Shown: positions 8,967-18,629, numbered from the stretch's first letter. The stretch: DNA of 64,000 nt from UBA2210 sp036825195 (GCA_036825195.1 DAISYQ010000009.1:16584-80583); one strand, 5' to 3'. The notes: a model not told the origin generated them from the letters alone. Translations and numbers: made by a program.

Positions 8967-10820
8967 CTAGTATTGCGGCGTGTACTCCGGAACGATACCA
9001 TGGAGCTTCTTTTTTATGGCAGTCGCATCACGGGTGAGAGCGATGGAGAGAAGTTCATCGATATCGGTATTGAGCGCGTCTCTGTTAAACGAGTCTCCTC
9101 TGAGGACAAGGACCTTTTCGTGGTTTGTCGCCACAATCCCCTCTCCTTCCGTTATCAGTTCCTCATACAGCTTCTCCCCGGGGCGGAGGCCTATGAGCTG
9201 AATAGGGATATCCTTCTCAGGCTCCAGTCCGCTGAGACGAATCAGATCTTTTGCAAGATCCACAATGCGCACCGGTTTTCCCATATCCAGAATAAATATC
9301 TCACTTCCCTTTCCCATGGCACCGGCCTGGAGTATCAGTTGCGCCGCTTCCATGACGCTCATAAAATAACGGGTCATTTCCGGGTGGGTCACCGTAACGG
9401 GATACCCGCGCAGTATCTGTTCCCGGAATATCGGGATGGCCGATCCAGAGCTTCCGAGAACATTCCCGAAACGCACGGCCATAAAGCGCGTCTTGGTGCT
9501 CCCGTTCATGCATTCCACAAGCATCTCCCCCACACGCTTCGTGGCGCCCATGACACTGGACGGTCGAACCGCCTTATCCGTTGAGACAAGGACGAACCGC
9601 TCGACCTGGCTCTTCGATGCCTCCTCAACCAGATTCCTGGTGCCCTGTATATTGTTGCAAACCGCTTCCCACGGGCTGAGTTCCTGTATCGGAACATGTT
9701 TATAGGCGGCGGCATGGAACACAACATGAGGGGCAAACTCACTGAATACCTGTGAAACCGCCATACGGTCCCGTATGTCCATCAGGAATGCGGACACCTG
9801 AACGGAACCGAATCTCTGCGCACACTCGATTTCAAGGCGTGAGAGATTGCACTCATTGAAATCCAGAACAGCCACTGACTGCGGATGAAAACGGCATATC
9901 TGACGTACCAGCTCCGATCCTATCGAGCCTCCGCCTCCCGTGACCAGAATTCGCTTGTTATTCAGATACCGCATGATCTCTTCTTCATCGAGACGAACCT
10001 CTTCCCTCCCTAAAAGATCTTCAAGGGTTACATCACGGATCGCCTTTACCGACACTTTTCCCTCTATGATCTCCAGAATCCCCGGTACCGTACGGAATCT
10101 TTTTCCCGTTTTTTCACACAGGTCGACGATACGCCTCATCTGTTCGCCCCGCGCCGAAGGAACAGCAATCAGGATTTCATCAAATTTTGCCTGAAATTTT
10201 CCGATCTGGTCCACCGTTCCAAGTACCGGGATCCCATGTATGGCCTGTCCCTGTTTACTCAAATTATCGTCAAGAAACAGTATGGGCTCGAAATTGATAC
10301 CCGGATTTTCCTGTATCTCCTTCAGTATCTTCTCCCCCGCATCTCCGGCTCCTATAATCAACACCTTTTTAACCGCAGGATTGACATGACGTTTGAATGT
10401 CCAAAAGAAGGGAAAACGGTTGGCAAGCACAAACCGTATGGTGATTCGTACCCCCCCGATGAGAAGAAAGGTAAACATCCAGTCGATAATATACACGGAA
10501 CGGGAATACCCTTGGAAGTGATACAGATACAGAATGCTCAGGACTATGATCGCCGAAGAAAAGGTTGATGCCCTTAAGACATTTCTTAGATCGATAAAGC
10601 TCGTATACCGCCACATACCATTGTACAGACCGAGCATAAAGAAACAGACAAGCTTAAAGGGGATGATGAAGAGTATCGTGCCTTTCAGCTTCATAAAGTG
10701 ATCCAGCGGTATATGACCGTCAAATCGCAGCAGAAACGAAAGCGTATAGGCCACCGCGACAAGGAGCGCATCTATAAGCAGCATCAAATAGAAATTTCTA
10801 CGGTGCAGGATATGTATCAC
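8967..10820 (-). CDS. Membrane nucleotide-sugar 4,6-dehydratase (CapD/WbpM/FlaA1-like)
   Basis: 617 residues from GTG 10818-10820, which overlaps the TGA of the preceding gene (GTGA). Four membrane segments fill about residues 10-140. A CoA-binding-like Rossmann domain follows (VLIIGAGDAGEKILKEI), then the catalytic SDR domain with LVTGGGGSIGSELVRQI, FHAAAYKHVPIQE, STDKAVRPSSVMGATKRVGE and VRFGNVLGSSGS. Met replaces the usual SDR Tyr (S-M-K triad), as in WbpM-type UDP-GlcNAc 4,6-dehydratases. The product would be a UDP-4-keto-6-deoxy amino sugar for O-antigen or capsule. It lies next to a WbpL/WecA-type transferase and an epimerase, as in Pseudomonas B-band clusters. Confidence 0.92.
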   Translation of the reverse strand: MIHILHRRNFYLMLLIDALLVAVAYTLSFLLRFDGHIPLDHFMKLKGTILFIIPFKLVCFFMLGLYNGMWRYTSFIDLRNVLRASTFSSAIIVLSILYLYHFQGYSRSVYIIDWMFTFLLIGGVRITIRFVLANRFPFFWTFKRHVNPAVKKVLIIGAGDAGEKILKEIQENPGINFEPILFLDDNLSKQGQAIHGIPVLGTVDQIGKFQAKFDEILIAVPSARGEQMRRIVDLCEKTGKRFRTVPGILEIIEGKVSVKAIRDVTLEDLLGREEVRLDEEEIMRYLNNKRILVTGGGGSIGSELVRQICRFHPQSVAVLDFNECNLSRLEIECAQRFGSVQVSAFLMDIRDRMAVSQVFSEFAPHVVFHAAAYKHVPIQELSPWEAVCNNIQGTRNLVEEASKSQVERFVLVSTDKAVRPSSVMGATKRVGEMLVECMNGSTKTRFMAVRFGNVLGSSGSAIPIFREQILRGYPVTVTHPEMTRYFMSVMEAAQLILQAGAMGKGSEIFILDMGKPVRIVDLAKDLIRLSGLEPEKDIPIQLIGLRPGEKLYEELITEGEGIVATNHEKVLVLRGDSFNRDALNTDIDELLSIALTRDATAIKKKLHGIVPEYTPQY

Positions 10821-11785
10821 GTCAAAAACCGCCTTCTGAACAGTATATTGGCCAGGATAAATCCGCAGAGACAAACCGCCAGCCATAACGATGCACTAAT
10901 AACACCAAATGGTCTGAGTATCAAGATTACGCTGCCAACGGCAAGCTGAAAGAGACCGTATCCGGCCGAAACCTTCCAGTGGGATACCTCTCCCTCGTTG
11001 GCCAGAATCTGATACAGATGCCTGCGGTGAGGTTTGAAAAGGTCGTCGCTGCTCTTCAGCCGTATCCCCATGGTGAGTATCTCATCCGCATAAAAGGGGA
11101 AGATAAAGGATATAAGACAGACAAAATCCAGTATGCTTCTTGAAAGCAGAACAACCATCTGAGCGAAGACGAAACCCAGCAGGATACTCCCCACATCACC
11201 CATGAAAACCCTGGCCTTTGGAATATTGAAGGGCAGAAAGCCGAAACATGACAGGGAAACGCACAGAGCGAGCGAAGCCAGCAAAGCGTTGTCCCCCCAC
11301 TGTAACGCATACAAGGAGATAAATCCGAATCCGATCGCCCCCGTTATTCCGGCGATGCCGTTGATTCCGTCCATAAAGTTATAGAAATTCGCGGTGCCGG
11401 GAACAAAGATAATGAACAGCAACCAGGCCAGCAGAGGGTGCGGGAAGCCGGTCTGTGGCACCGCAAGACACAGAAACAGAACGGTCGCTCCAAATTGTGC
11501 GAAAAGACGCACCTTCGGGGAAAGGCCGAATCGGTCGCCATAGAGACTTACAAGGGAAACAACGGCGGCGAGCATCCAGATCCCAGGGGATATGCCGAGC
11601 AGGACCGATGCAAATACAAAAGCGGCAAGTATTCCGATACCTCCGCCTTTTGGAGTGGAGACTGTATGGGAACTCCTCTCCGTGGGCACATCTATAAAAT
11701 GGTACCGGGGAGCACAGCGGGAAACGGCCCAGGCACCGGCGCCGCTCAGGAGGATGCTTGCAATATATGCAGCATTGGTTACCAT
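10817..11785 (-). CDS. Undecaprenyl-phosphate sugar-1-phosphate transferase (WecA/WbpL family)
   Basis: 322 residues from ATG 11783-11785, with GGAG seven bases upstream. It is a polytopic membrane protein of the MraY/WecA superfamily with all landmarks: DVPTERSSHTVSTPKGGGIGI, NFYNFMDGINGIAG, VFMGDVGSILLG and KPHRRHLYQ. It would load the first sugar phosphate onto undecaprenyl phosphate and so start the glycan. The start lies one base after the epimerase stop, and the stop overlaps the dehydratase start, so the three genes are translationally coupled. Confidence 0.93.
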   Translation of the reverse strand: MVTNAAYIASILLSGAGAWAVSRCAPRYHFIDVPTERSSHTVSTPKGGGIGILAAFVFASVLLGISPGIWMLAAVVSLVSLYGDRFGLSPKVRLFAQFGATVLFLCLAVPQTGFPHPLLAWLLFIIFVPGTANFYNFMDGINGIAGITGAIGFGFISLYALQWGDNALLASLALCVSLSCFGFLPFNIPKARVFMGDVGSILLGFVFAQMVVLLSRSILDFVCLISFIFPFYADEILTMGIRLKSSDDLFKPHRRHLYQILANEGEVSHWKVSAGYGLFQLAVGSVILILRPFGVISASLWLAVCLCGFILANILFRRRFLT

Positions 11786-11786
11786 G

Positions 11787-12737
11787 CTACTTCTCCACAA
11801 GAAAAATATTCTCAAGGGTATGGACAGGTCTGAACCCCGTCTTCAACATCCGTTCATTGCTGAAGACCAGATCCGAAGATGCCTTGTTGAAAGCGGAGCG
11901 AAACCAGGTCCTCCTTCGTCTCAGTATCCCCCCTCCCAGACGGGATGCACAACGCACCACAGGCAACGGGACAGGGACAACGGGTCGAGCGTGGTAGGAC
12001 TCATTCTCCCTGAAGATTCGTATAATATCGTTAAACCGGTACGATTGCTCGTCGCATACATTCATGACAACATACCCTCCGGAAGGCACTTTCAAGATCC
12101 ATGCCAAAAAATCCACCAGATTCGGTCTTGCAAGGGCGGATATCTGTTGCATACCCGTACCATACCGGATAAAGACCCCCGGTGCTCTGACACGTCGATC
12201 CAGGAGAAACGTTATGCCACGGTCATACACCGATGCCAGACGCAGCACGGTGACATTCCCGATAATACCCTTCGCAACCATCTCTTCAAGCCCGACCTCG
12301 GCGAGGCGCTTGCTCATGGCATAGTCGTCTGCGGGATTGCATGGGTGTTCTTCAGAGACCGGAACGGCTAGTCCTTCATCGCCATAGACCGACACGGAAG
12401 ATATGAAGACAAAATGAACCGAAGGATTGCTCAGGGCGGCGGCCCGCGCGAGATGTTCCGTTGCCGCGCTGTTCACCCGCATATAGGTGTCGGCACCGAC
12501 CGATCCGGTCTTCCGGTGCACCACTGCCGCGCAGTGAATGACAACATCGGGAGAATATTTCTTACACAATGCGGCAACTTCTGCCTGATTGACGACATCC
12601 AGCCTCTCCCAGGCTATTTCGAGCCTGTCAAGGGGTTTACTCGTACAGTATGTTCCTATTACCTCGCTTTCACACGCAATCCGTTCAGCCAGTGAGGAGC
12701 CGATAATCCCTGAAGCGCCTGTTATCAAAACCTTCAT
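11787..12737 (-). CDS. NAD-dependent sugar epimerase/dehydratase (extended SDR)
   Basis: 316 residues. GxxGxxG at the N-terminus (MKVLITGASGIIGSSLAER) binds the dinucleotide. The serine region FVFISSVSVYGDEG and the YAMSK motif (YxxxK) complete the catalytic triad. It resembles the 4-ketoreductase/epimerase partners (WbpK/WbpV type) of WbpL-like transferases and probably makes the nucleotide sugar that transferase uses. The ATG overlaps the TGA of the GT2 gene upstream (ATGA). Confidence 0.88.
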   Translation of the reverse strand: MKVLITGASGIIGSSLAERIACESEVIGTYCTSKPLDRLEIAWERLDVVNQAEVAALCKKYSPDVVIHCAAVVHRKTGSVGADTYMRVNSAATEHLARAAALSNPSVHFVFISSVSVYGDEGLAVPVSEEHPCNPADDYAMSKRLAEVGLEEMVAKGIIGNVTVLRLASVYDRGITFLLDRRVRAPGVFIRYGTGMQQISALARPNLVDFLAWILKVPSGGYVVMNVCDEQSYRFNDIIRIFRENESYHARPVVPVPLPVVRCASRLGGGILRRRRTWFRSAFNKASSDLVFSNERMLKTGFRPVHTLENIFLVEK

Positions 12738-13708
12738 GATGATCTCTTGATTTCCTTCATGGTCACCCCACGATCCGATCTGTTTCCCAATAACTGTCTT
12801 CCAGCGGTCTTGCCCAGGGCGACCATGAGATGTACTATAATCCCGGTAACGACAATGGAAGATATATATGACGGGTAATGATCCGAAAGGTGTTTACGAA
12901 AAAAGACCCTCATTGCTTTGTGCATTGCGAACTCCTTCCTGAAAGGCGCGGCATGGACCCCCCCTTCACCTTTCAGGTGTATTACAGAGGATGCGGGGCA
13001 ATACCACACCTCCCACCCAGCCTTACGGGCGCGAACACACCACTCGATATCCTCACCGAACCCGAATATATCTTCATCAATAAACCCTATCGTGGCATAA
13101 ACCTCCCGTCGAGCCATCAGACAGCATCCCGAAACGGCGTCCACTTGATGTGCCTCATCTTCAGGCAGGTATCGCAGCAGGTATTGAGACAACCTTTTAT
13201 TATCAGGCCATATTCTATCGATACCCAGAAAATATCCCAAGGCCGCATAGGGGGTCGGCAGTCCTCTTCTGCACTGTGGTTGAAAGGTCCCGTCACCGTT
13301 GAACACCTTTGGCCCGACGATGCCGGCAGACGGGTGACTCTCAAAAAAGTCAATCATGACATCCAGCAGATCATGAGCGATGATCGTGTCGCAGTTGAGC
13401 CAGAGGAGATACCTCCCACGACTCACCTGTAATGCCTGATTTGTTGCCTTTGAGAAACCTATATTTGTATTGTTCACGATAAGTTTTACATCAGGGAATA
13501 GGCTTCTCACCATGTTCACCGTCCCATCGGCAGAATCGTTGTCAACCAGTATGATTTCCCTGGTAACGGACGGGCTTGACGCATAGATGGATTCCAGACA
13601 ATCGGCAAGAACCTTCTCCGAATTGAAAGAAACCATGCAGATGGATACATCCACCGATGATTCCTTTTTAATGGGCTGTCTCTTCATTATGATCGTACTA
13701 TGAAACAC
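12734..13708 (-). CDS. Family 2 glycosyltransferase (rhamnosyltransferase-like)
   Basis: About 324 residues. The GT-A fold begins with VDVSICMVSFNSEKVLADCL. Motifs include IILVDNDSADGTVNMV, the NNTNIGFSKATNQAL stretch, LLWLNCDTI at the DxD position, and FGFGEDIEWCVRARKAGW with the catalytic-base-like ED. One C-terminal hydrophobic segment (SSIVVTGIIVHLMVALG) may attach it to the membrane. The frame opens at GTG 13706-13708, and an ATG at 13685-13687 is an equally possible start. It adds a sugar in the surface-glycan pathway; donor and acceptor are unknown. Confidence 0.88.
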   Translation of the reverse strand: MFHSTIIMKRQPIKKESSVDVSICMVSFNSEKVLADCLESIYASSPSVTREIILVDNDSADGTVNMVRSLFPDVKLIVNNTNIGFSKATNQALQVSRGRYLLWLNCDTIIAHDLLDVMIDFFESHPSAGIVGPKVFNGDGTFQPQCRRGLPTPYAALGYFLGIDRIWPDNKRLSQYLLRYLPEDEAHQVDAVSGCCLMARREVYATIGFIDEDIFGFGEDIEWCVRARKAGWEVWYCPASSVIHLKGEGGVHAAPFRKEFAMHKAMRVFFRKHLSDHYPSYISSIVVTGIIVHLMVALGKTAGRQLLGNRSDRGVTMKEIKRSS

Positions 13709-13797
13709 CTTCCGCGGAATGTCTCATTATATATATGTTGAGAAAAAAGGGAATCCGTTCTGTTAGCATACGCTTAATTCTCCCTTTTTACTCCAAG

Positions 13798-14778
13798 TTA
13801 TATACGTTTCCTCAACCGGTTGATCGCCCGTGACAGCAGTCGTTCCTTTTCGAACAGGTTCCACAGATACCTGTCGTCAACACTTTTTCTTCTCTGAATT
13901 TCATGCCGTTTTTTCAACAAACCTTTGATTCCGAAGAGTACAGCTCCTTTTGCCCTGACAAATTCCTTGCCCCGACCGGTCATCATAAAAAAGAGGAATG
14001 CCGTCAATCCATAGATGATATGCGGCACTATTGTCCGGGCCACCAGATGGGCGGGCATGTTTTTCAGATAGACCCATTCCACATTACGATGTCCGTAATA
14101 GACGGAAAGGGGAGAGTCACGCACCACGCTTCTGCTGATTTTATGGTATACAATTGCGTTCGGAACATACAGGCACCGATACCCCCTGAGCTGTGCCCTG
14201 AAGCTCAGATCCACATCTTCATAGAGCAGAAAAAAATCTTCATCAAAAAGGCCGATATCGCCTAACATATCGGTTCGATAAAGTGCGGCTCCGGCACAGG
14301 CGCCGAAAACCGGTTCACACCGGTTAAATCCGTCAGCAGTCATATCACGTCCGCGCATGAGTGCAACACCGGCATCCGTATATCCATCACCGGCCCTGTC
14401 GATCAGATGCCGCCGGTCGTAAAAGAGCATCTTTGATGCCGCAAACCCCACACCCGGATTCGCCTCCAGCGTTTCAACAAGTTCCTTCAGCCATGAGGGA
14501 TGGGGGACGGCGTCATTATTGAGCAGTGCCACATAGCGGGTATCGACAGTTCTGATAGCTATATTGTTCGCAGCCGAGAAACCGACATTATCAGGCAAGC
14601 AAATCGTCTGTACATTGGGATAATAAGCATGAACAAATTCAACCGATCCGTCATCCGAGCCATTATCAACAAGAATTACCCTGAAACGGCGATACTCCTG
14701 CCGTTGAAGGCCCTCCAGACAGTCATGCAGCAGTTCCTTCCCATTCCAGTTTACCACTATGACGGTAGCGAATGTCAA
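13798..14778 (-). CDS. Family 2 glycosyltransferase
   Basis: 326 residues. The start is TTG 14776-14778, overlapping the methyltransferase stop (TTGA), so translation is coupled. GT-A motifs are ATVIVVNWNGKELLHDCL, VILVDNGSDDGSVEF, DNVGFSAANNIAI, VALLNNDAVPHPSWL and FFLLYEDVDLSFRAQLRGY. A hydrophobic C-terminal segment (IIYGLTAFLFFMMTG) suggests peripheral membrane binding. It probably transfers rhamnose or a related sugar during O-antigen assembly (family inference). Confidence 0.9.
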   Translation of the reverse strand: MTFATVIVVNWNGKELLHDCLEGLQRQEYRRFRVILVDNGSDDGSVEFVHAYYPNVQTICLPDNVGFSAANNIAIRTVDTRYVALLNNDAVPHPSWLKELVETLEANPGVGFAASKMLFYDRRHLIDRAGDGYTDAGVALMRGRDMTADGFNRCEPVFGACAGAALYRTDMLGDIGLFDEDFFLLYEDVDLSFRAQLRGYRCLYVPNAIVYHKISRSVVRDSPLSVYYGHRNVEWVYLKNMPAHLVARTIVPHIIYGLTAFLFFMMTGRGKEFVRAKGAVLFGIKGLLKKRHEIQRRKSVDDRYLWNLFEKERLLSRAINRLRKRI

Positions 14779-15584
14779 CGTATCATACCCGATAATGCTG
14801 AATTACCACTTTTTATTATAAAGACTTGCCCCGGGCCAATTTCCATGCGTTTGAATCTCGGTTGTTGCTGCGGTACCGTACTCCCCCTCTCTGGACTGGT
14901 AATCATATCGATGCCGAGTTCATCCACCAGTTCTTTAATAAAACCAACCATCCCAAAGTCATGACTGGGGAAACGTTTCTTGTATGTAATTTTTTTCACC
15001 TTACCTAAACATGAAAGAATCGTTTTTTTTATTCGACCACCCTTACAAGTGCTTTTTGTGAAATTCAGACACGAATCCGCAACGCCATGGAGAAACGGCC
15101 GTATCATGGCACTCTCTTTTGCCTTTTTGTATCGTACACCATCTATCCACCGCTCCCAATATCCGGTCCGCCAATCCTCGATCACGTAAATTCCGCCCGG
15201 CTTCAAATGATTTTCAAAGAGGTGCCAGAACGTTATCTTCGAGATATCTCCAATATGAGAAGCATCATCAATGATGATATCAAAGCCTTCCGGTGCGGTC
15301 TCTCGTGCAACGGTATCAAGAAAGTCCGTATCCTGCTGATATCCTGCAAACTCAAAGATCCTTGGGCTTTTATCTGCGACGCCAGATGTATGTATATCAA
15401 CTCCGACAATCGTGCCATGTGAAAAGTAATTTTCCCACAGCAGTAACGATTCCCCTCGAAAGATACCCAATTCAAGAAGGGTTATCCTTTCATTCCGTAT
15501 ACCGGAAAAGAGTCTCTCGTAATTATCAAGGTAGACCTGATTTTTGTCTGTGCCGAATTTCCCGGCGATCAGTTTTCTCTCCAT
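14775..15584 (-). CDS. Class I SAM-dependent methyltransferase (glycan-modifying type)
   Basis: 269 residues from ATG 15582-15584, which follows a strong GGGAGGAAG. The motif I-like LLELGIFRGESLLLWENYF and IVGVDIHT, then FDIIIDDASHIGD and LKPGGIYVIEDWRTGYWERW, match the methyltransferase group related to cephalosporin-hydroxylase-like and sugar O-methyltransferases. Such genes are common in glycan clusters and would methylate a sugar residue. It is the first gene of the leftward run that ends with the crotonase and flavoprotein genes. Confidence 0.75.
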   Translation of the reverse strand: MERKLIAGKFGTDKNQVYLDNYERLFSGIRNERITLLELGIFRGESLLLWENYFSHGTIVGVDIHTSGVADKSPRIFEFAGYQQDTDFLDTVARETAPEGFDIIIDDASHIGDISKITFWHLFENHLKPGGIYVIEDWRTGYWERWIDGVRYKKAKESAMIRPFLHGVADSCLNFTKSTCKGGRIKKTILSCLGKVKKITYKKRFPSHDFGMVGFIKELVDELGIDMITSPERGSTVPQQQPRFKRMEIGPGQVFIIKSGNSALSGMIR

Positions 15585-15809
15585 TCTTCCTCCCGGAAAA
15601 GATATCATATCCCTTTAAGTACATATTCCTTTTTCTGTTTTAAGGATTTAAACATCTTGTAGTTCTCATGGCGACCGGTGTAAATAATCGTTCAGAACAA
15701 ACCATACCTATTTCTACTTTCAGTGCCCGATGGTGTTTCTCTCCATCATTGTCAGGCTGGGCCCTGTCGTTTTCCTGTCTTAGCCTTGCGTTACAGGATA
15801 GCACGGTAT

Positions 15810-15839
15810 ACTATATTTGTATCTTTTCAAGATAAACAA
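15810..15839 (-). promoter_or_regulatory. Candidate promoter of the leftward glycan operon
   Basis: On the minus strand, TTGTTT (15834-15839) and TATAGT (15810-15815) are 18 bases apart in an AT-rich context upstream of the methyltransferase gene. The -10 box is good and the -35 box is poor. Confidence 0.3.
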
Positions 15840-15935
15840 CGGTATATTATCATTATTAATTTTTTATCATTTGCTATATCATCATTCTTTATAGCAAAAT
15901 CAGGGACACTTTGTTACATTTTTTTGCCAATTGAC

Positions 15936-15965
15936 TTGACAGAACAAACGCGCATCGGGTAGATA
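15936..15965 (+). promoter_or_regulatory. Candidate promoter of the rightward GT4 gene
   Basis: TTGACA (15936-15941) is a perfect -35 box, followed after 18 bases by TAGATA (15960-15965), a weak -10. Transcription would begin near 15972, about 35 bases before the strong Shine-Dalgarno at 15988-15997. Confidence 0.35.
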
Positions 15966-16006
15966 GGTTGCCGTTTCTTAGAAACAAAGAGGGGGGAATT
16001 ATCAGC

Positions 16007-16042
16007 ATGGATCTTCACTCCTCAAAAAGTGTCATTATGTGA
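16007..16042 (+). CDS. Possible 11-codon leader peptide before the GT4 gene
   Basis: ATG at 16007 follows a strong GAGGGGGGAA and encodes MDLHSSKSVIM, then TGA. The end reads ATGTGAGATG, so the stop lies one base before the ATG at 16044 that begins the GT4 frame. This may be a leader for translational coupling. Alternatively a one-base indel has separated the strong ribosome site from the gene. Confidence 0.3.
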   Translation: MDLHSSKSVIM

Positions 16043-16043
16043 G

Positions 16044-17306
16044 ATGAGTCAAATCGAAGCTTTGCACCCAAACCGAACAAAGGTCTTATTCATCCCCTAT
16101 AATTATCCCCCACGGGGGGGGGTTGCCGTGCTCCGTACGATCAAATTCCTCAAATATCTTACAAAGCTTGGCTGGAATCCCTCCGTCTTGACACTGAAAG
16201 CCTCCAGCTACATGATGAAAGATACAACCCTTGGCGGCGAAGTTCCTGATAGTGTAAGGGTTTACAGAGTCCGCCAATGCGGACGCCGTTTTATGCTGCT
16301 CCTTGCAAAGGCCGGATTGAACCATTGGATTCAATTCCCCGATAAAGAGGCCAGTTGGATTGTTACAGCCTTCCCGAAAGCGTTGGGGATCATTCAAAGA
16401 GAAAAAATACCGATTATATACACAACATCGCCCCCGCATTCCACGCATCTCGTAGGATATCTTTGCAAACTGGTGACAGGGGTCAAGTGGATTGCCGATT
16501 TCAGAGATTTATGGTGTGGGAATCCTTTCTTTGTACCGGATACGGGGAAAGAGAAACTTCTGCACGAAAAACTTGAAAAGAAGGTTGTTGCACGGGCTGA
16601 TTTTGTATTGGCAAACACCCCTCAGGCCCTTTCTTACTTTACGGCGACATACCCTCTCATGGCACATAAATTCATTTGTCTTCCCAACGGATTTGATCCG
16701 GAAGATTTCGATCATATCCAGCCCAATAAAGTCAACAATAAGATGATATTCACCTACGTAGGAACCTATGGCGGAATGAGGCCCATGGATTACTTTTTCC
16801 AGGCGCTCAGGGAATTCTTTGATGAAACTCCGGGGGCAGAACAAGAAATCGAAGTTGTTTTCGTCGGAACACATTCCATGATCGTGCAAAGACTCGCGGA
16901 ACGACTCGGTCTGGATACGGTCATACGCTTTAAAGGTCATGTATCCCATGAAGAAGCCATAAGGTCCATACGTGAGAGCGATGTCTTACTCTCCTTTCAA
17001 TTCGAGGACCATGGAGGTTCTACCGCCCTCCCCAGTAAAATTTTTGAATATATGAAGGCAGGAAAAAGAATTTTTTCACAAACGTGTGAAGGACCTTCCA
17101 CCGAAATAGTTCGTAACTATAAAGGCGGATATGTTGCAGATCCGAAAGACATCACACAGATCAAACAAATTCTGCATCAACTGTACGAAGATTATTCATC
17201 AGGCGTCTTTTCCGATATTGAAGATAGGGGAATAGAAAATTTTAATAGGATCAACCAGACCAAAACGCTCAGTGCCATAATGCTTCGGGCGTTAACGGGA
17301 CAATAG
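16044..17306 (+). CDS. Family 4 glycosyltransferase
   Basis: 420 residues from ATG 16044; a GTG at 16029 gives five more. It has GT-B fold features: an N-terminal KVLFIPYNYPPRGGVAVLRTIKF, IIYTTSPPHSTHLVGYLCK, DFVLANTPQALSYFTATYP, the linker strand KMIFTYVGTYGGMRPMDYFF, and a C-terminal donor site GGSTALPSKIFEYMKAGKRIF. Neither start has a strong ribosome site; the good one serves the 11-codon upstream frame. It is one of only two long glycan genes on the plus strand and converges on the next GT gene. Confidence 0.88.
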   Translation: MSQIEALHPNRTKVLFIPYNYPPRGGVAVLRTIKFLKYLTKLGWNPSVLTLKASSYMMKDTTLGGEVPDSVRVYRVRQCGRRFMLLLAKAGLNHWIQFPDKEASWIVTAFPKALGIIQREKIPIIYTTSPPHSTHLVGYLCKLVTGVKWIADFRDLWCGNPFFVPDTGKEKLLHEKLEKKVVARADFVLANTPQALSYFTATYPLMAHKFICLPNGFDPEDFDHIQPNKVNNKMIFTYVGTYGGMRPMDYFFQALREFFDETPGAEQEIEVVFVGTHSMIVQRLAERLGLDTVIRFKGHVSHEEAIRSIRESDVLLSFQFEDHGGSTALPSKIFEYMKAGKRIFSQTCEGPSTEIVRNYKGGYVADPKDITQIKQILHQLYEDYSSGVFSDIEDRGIENFNRINQTKTLSAIMLRALTGQ

Positions 17307-17343
17307 GTATATCTCCTATCTTCGGTTCCCGTTTCTTTGCCTT

Positions 17344-18606
17344 TCAAATCTTCCACGTACCATCGACAACATTCTTTACGGTCGAGACAAAGCTATCAAT
17401 CCAGATCCTGTAATCGTAATGCCTTGCAACAAAAGAACGCGCCTCGGCTCCCATCCTCTTTCTCAGAGAGATGTCCTCTATCAAAGAAGCAAGGGTATCC
17501 ACCCACTCTTGATCATCGCTAGCAAAGAAACCGTTTTTGTTATTCTGAATGATACGAGCATTAACACCCACCGGTGAGATCACAGAAGGCAGTCCAGCCG
17601 CCATATATTCCAATATCTTGAACCCCCCCTTGCCTTTCGTATAGTTGTTTTCAGGCAAGGGCATGACACCTATGTCGAATGAAGAAATATACGCGGCCTC
17701 CGTACCCTTTTCCCAGCGTATAAAATCCACATCGATGCCGTCCATGGTAATCGATCGAGACGATATGATTCTCAGTTTTATCGGGTACTTCAAGGCAAGT
17801 TCGGCAAGAGGCTTTTCGATGGTTTTTAGAAAAATCAGGTTCCCCGGACCGCCGGTCCACCCTATAATAACTGGCCACGATACCTTGTGTTCACGAACCG
17901 GAAAATCTTCCACATCTACCAAGGTCGGAATGACCATTACATTCCCGTTGATCTTTTTCACATAAGCGGCAATATATTCCGTACTGACGATGACACCCAT
18001 ACTTAAGCGGACATTCCAGTAAAAACGCCATCTTGTAAGGGTATTCAAAATACGGCTCGAAGATCGGACCGAATGGGGGGGGAATATCCAGATAGCATCA
18101 TCCACGTCGTAAATAATGTGCCTGTTCAGGAGCCACAGGGCAAAGATAAAAAAGGGGGGATCATAAAAGAACTCGCTCAGAAATTCTCGCTGTAAAAAAA
18201 CAGCGTCGTATTCGGGGGAACGCCAGATTGCTCGAAAACGACACAGGAGAAGAAGTATAAAATAGCGATACTGTCCCCATTTTTCCCACGGAACAAAAAA
18301 CCGTTGATAGATCGAAGGATCGGTTGGAGGAAAGATGTCGAATTTTATTTCTTTCTCAGTGATATGACGGACATATTTATACAGTCGGTGCCGTGCGCTG
18401 GCATTTTCCTCGTTCAGATAAGCAAGACAGAGCAGGCGAATCGGTTTTTCCTTGACGTGCGCGGGGGAAACAGCCCGTCTGAGCCATCGAAAAGGGAAGA
18501 CAAAGACCATTCTTACCATACCTTTTATACATAATACTCCAAAAAGCAGAATGCCCAAGGGTAGAAAGGTTAGCCAATAAAGAACGCGCCATTTCCATGG
18601 AAGCAT
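17344..18606 (-). CDS. Family 4 (group 1) glycosyltransferase with N-terminal membrane segment
   Basis: 420 residues from ATG 18604-18606, with GGAG five bases upstream. A hydrophobic segment at about 8-35 (WLTFLPLGILLFGVLCIKG) anchors the N-terminus. The acceptor domain has the AYLNEENASARHRLYKYVRH and YDVDDAIWIFPP stretches, as in DUF3880/GT4-type enzymes. The donor domain has VIIGWTGGPGNLIFLKTIEK and FDIGVMPLPENNYTKGKGGF with KILEYMAAGLPSVISPVGVN. It probably adds a sugar to the lipid-linked glycan. It is 23 bases downstream of the large GT2/CgeB gene. Confidence 0.87.
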   Translation of the reverse strand: MLPWKWRVLYWLTFLPLGILLFGVLCIKGMVRMVFVFPFRWLRRAVSPAHVKEKPIRLLCLAYLNEENASARHRLYKYVRHITEKEIKFDIFPPTDPSIYQRFFVPWEKWGQYRYFILLLLCRFRAIWRSPEYDAVFLQREFLSEFFYDPPFFIFALWLLNRHIIYDVDDAIWIFPPHSVRSSSRILNTLTRWRFYWNVRLSMGVIVSTEYIAAYVKKINGNVMVIPTLVDVEDFPVREHKVSWPVIIGWTGGPGNLIFLKTIEKPLAELALKYPIKLRIISSRSITMDGIDVDFIRWEKGTEAAYISSFDIGVMPLPENNYTKGKGGFKILEYMAAGLPSVISPVGVNARIIQNNKNGFFASDDQEWVDTLASLIEDISLRKRMGAEARSFVARHYDYRIWIDSFVSTVKNVVDGTWKI

Positions 18607-18629
18607 AGTATCTCCAAAACCCGTACAGG

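Larger units (their letters stand above)
15585..16006. other. AT-rich divergent control region
   Basis: About 420 AT-rich bases between the leftward glycan operon and the rightward GT4 gene. Two candidate promoters lie here. No JUMPStart/ops sequence, RNA gene or convincing open frame was seen. Confidence 0.4.

Noticed and set aside
15585..16006. JUMPStart/ops antitermination element upstream of the glycan operons
   Set aside because: No GGCGGTAGCGT-like sequence was found in this region on either strand.
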